From positions 1-6,180 of the forward strand of contig WFMN01000269.1 of NCBI GenBank assembly GCA_015489095.1: a stretch of 6,180 nucleotides of DNA, written 5' to 3'. Made by a program: the position numbers and the translations under genes. Position 1 is the first letter of the stretch; each line of letters starts with the position of its first letter. Shown here in pieces: positions 6,006 through 6,180 of the stretch. The notes below the pieces were generated by a model, which searched no databases, was not told where the DNA came from, and saw only the letters and a list, made by a program, of their open reading frames with translations. This DNA comes from Mariprofundaceae bacterium. Its GTDB lineage: Bacteria > Pseudomonadota > Zetaproteobacteria > Mariprofundales > J009.

Positions 6006-6133
6006 ACCGCAGAGACGCGGAGACGCGGAGAAAAGTGAAAGGATGCGCACTGTTGTGCGGGTCGGTATCTGGTGCGATCGTGGTGTTGATGGCGTCGGTA
6101 TGATTGCCCGACATCCCTCTGCGCCTCCGCGGT
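6006..6133. repeat. Inverted spacer arms around an 85-bp unique stretch
   Basis: Arm 6006-6030 (ACCGCAGAGACGCGGAG plus a doubled GACGCGGA) faces an inverse arm at 6117-6133 (CTCTGCGCCTCCGCGGT), about 14 of 17 positions matching. Between them (about 6031-6116) is a unique sequence in which I recognise no gene, promoter or repeat. The pair may bound one further small element whose centre differs from the array units. Confidence 0.55.
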
Positions 6134-6141
6134 AAACCGTC

Positions 6142-6162
6142 ATTCCGGGCTTGACCCGGAAT
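6142..6162. repeat. ATTCCGGG/CCCGGAAT hairpin, dispersed GTCATTCC-type repeat
   Basis: ATTCCGGG and CCCGGAAT form a perfect 8-bp stem around CTTGA, preceded by GTC and followed by CCA. This GTCATTCC...GGAATCCA form is a common dispersed palindrome in proteobacterial intergenic DNA. The core of each 95-bp palindrome, read on the minus strand (GTCATGCCGGC...GCCGGAC), looks like a relative. Confidence 0.7.
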
Positions 6163-6180
6163 CCATCCGCTTGGCTTACC

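Larger units (their letters stand above)
5393..6030. repeat. Tandem array of three ~208-bp composite palindromic units
   Basis: The unit starts at 5411, 5620 and 5827 (periods 209 and 207). Each unit runs: 63-bp inverted REP pair, short linker (ending TATGCTC), 94-95-bp ACCACAGAG...CGTGGT palindrome, TTCATTATTTT linker, then an ACCGCGGAG-type arm. A partial arm (ACCACAGAGCCACGGAGG, 5393-5410) precedes unit 1. The third unit ends with arm 6006-6030, in which GACGCGGA is doubled. Copies differ by scattered substitutions, several of which keep base pairing. Open frames through this stretch have low-complexity translations (HHRGTEGTEG-like) and no ribosome sites. I see no protein gene from 5324 to the window end. 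Confidence 0.9.

Noticed and set aside
5393..6030. CRISPR array, because of the regular repeats
   Set aside because: The repeats are large (about 208 bp), contiguous and palindromic at several levels. There are no unique 30-40-bp spacers between short direct repeats and no cas gene.

Overview
This 6.2 kb, GC-rich window looks like a proteobacterial nitrogen-assimilation locus, most likely gammaproteobacterial. The clues are a PII/AmtB pair, an adenylylation-type glutamine synthetase, a -24/-12 (sigma-54) promoter and REP elements with a GTAG head like those of Pseudomonas and its relatives. The genus cannot be fixed from the sequence. All five protein genes lie on the + strand.

Region 1 (1-2386) appears to be one transcription unit. 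It holds the 3' two-thirds or so of an outer-membrane beta-barrel porin gene cut by the left edge, a PII signal protein (glnK type) 13 bp later, and an ammonium channel gene (amtB) 14 bp after that. Each of the two complete genes has a clear Shine-Dalgarno. Region 2 (2387-2520) holds a 51-bp palindrome and then a well-matched sigma-54 promoter, which serves a second, divergent ammonium transporter gene (2521-3732). Region 3 (3733-3907) is gene-free and packed with hairpins, including a head-to-head REP pair, ahead of glnA (3908-5323). glnA ends at a strong intrinsic terminator (5354-5381).

Region 4 (5393-6180) has no credible gene. It is a tandem array of three composite units of about 208 bp. 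Each unit has a 63-bp inverted REP pair (REPIN-like), a 94-95-bp imperfect palindrome of the 'ACCACAGAG...CTTCGTGGT' type, and a short ACCGCGGAG spacer arm. A single inverted spacer arm and an ATTCCGGG/CCCGGAAT hairpin close the window. The open frames here are translations of repeats.

Taken together: the porin could admit small nitrogenous solutes through the outer membrane, the two Amt proteins would bring ammonium across the inner membrane, the PII protein would gate at least AmtB according to nitrogen and energy status, and GlnA would fix the ammonium into glutamine. The genes are familiar families. The less ordinary parts are the porin linkage, the two different Amt genes with separate control, and the layered palindromic repeats shared between the glnA upstream region and the array. 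I found no sign of a wholly new defence or mobile system.
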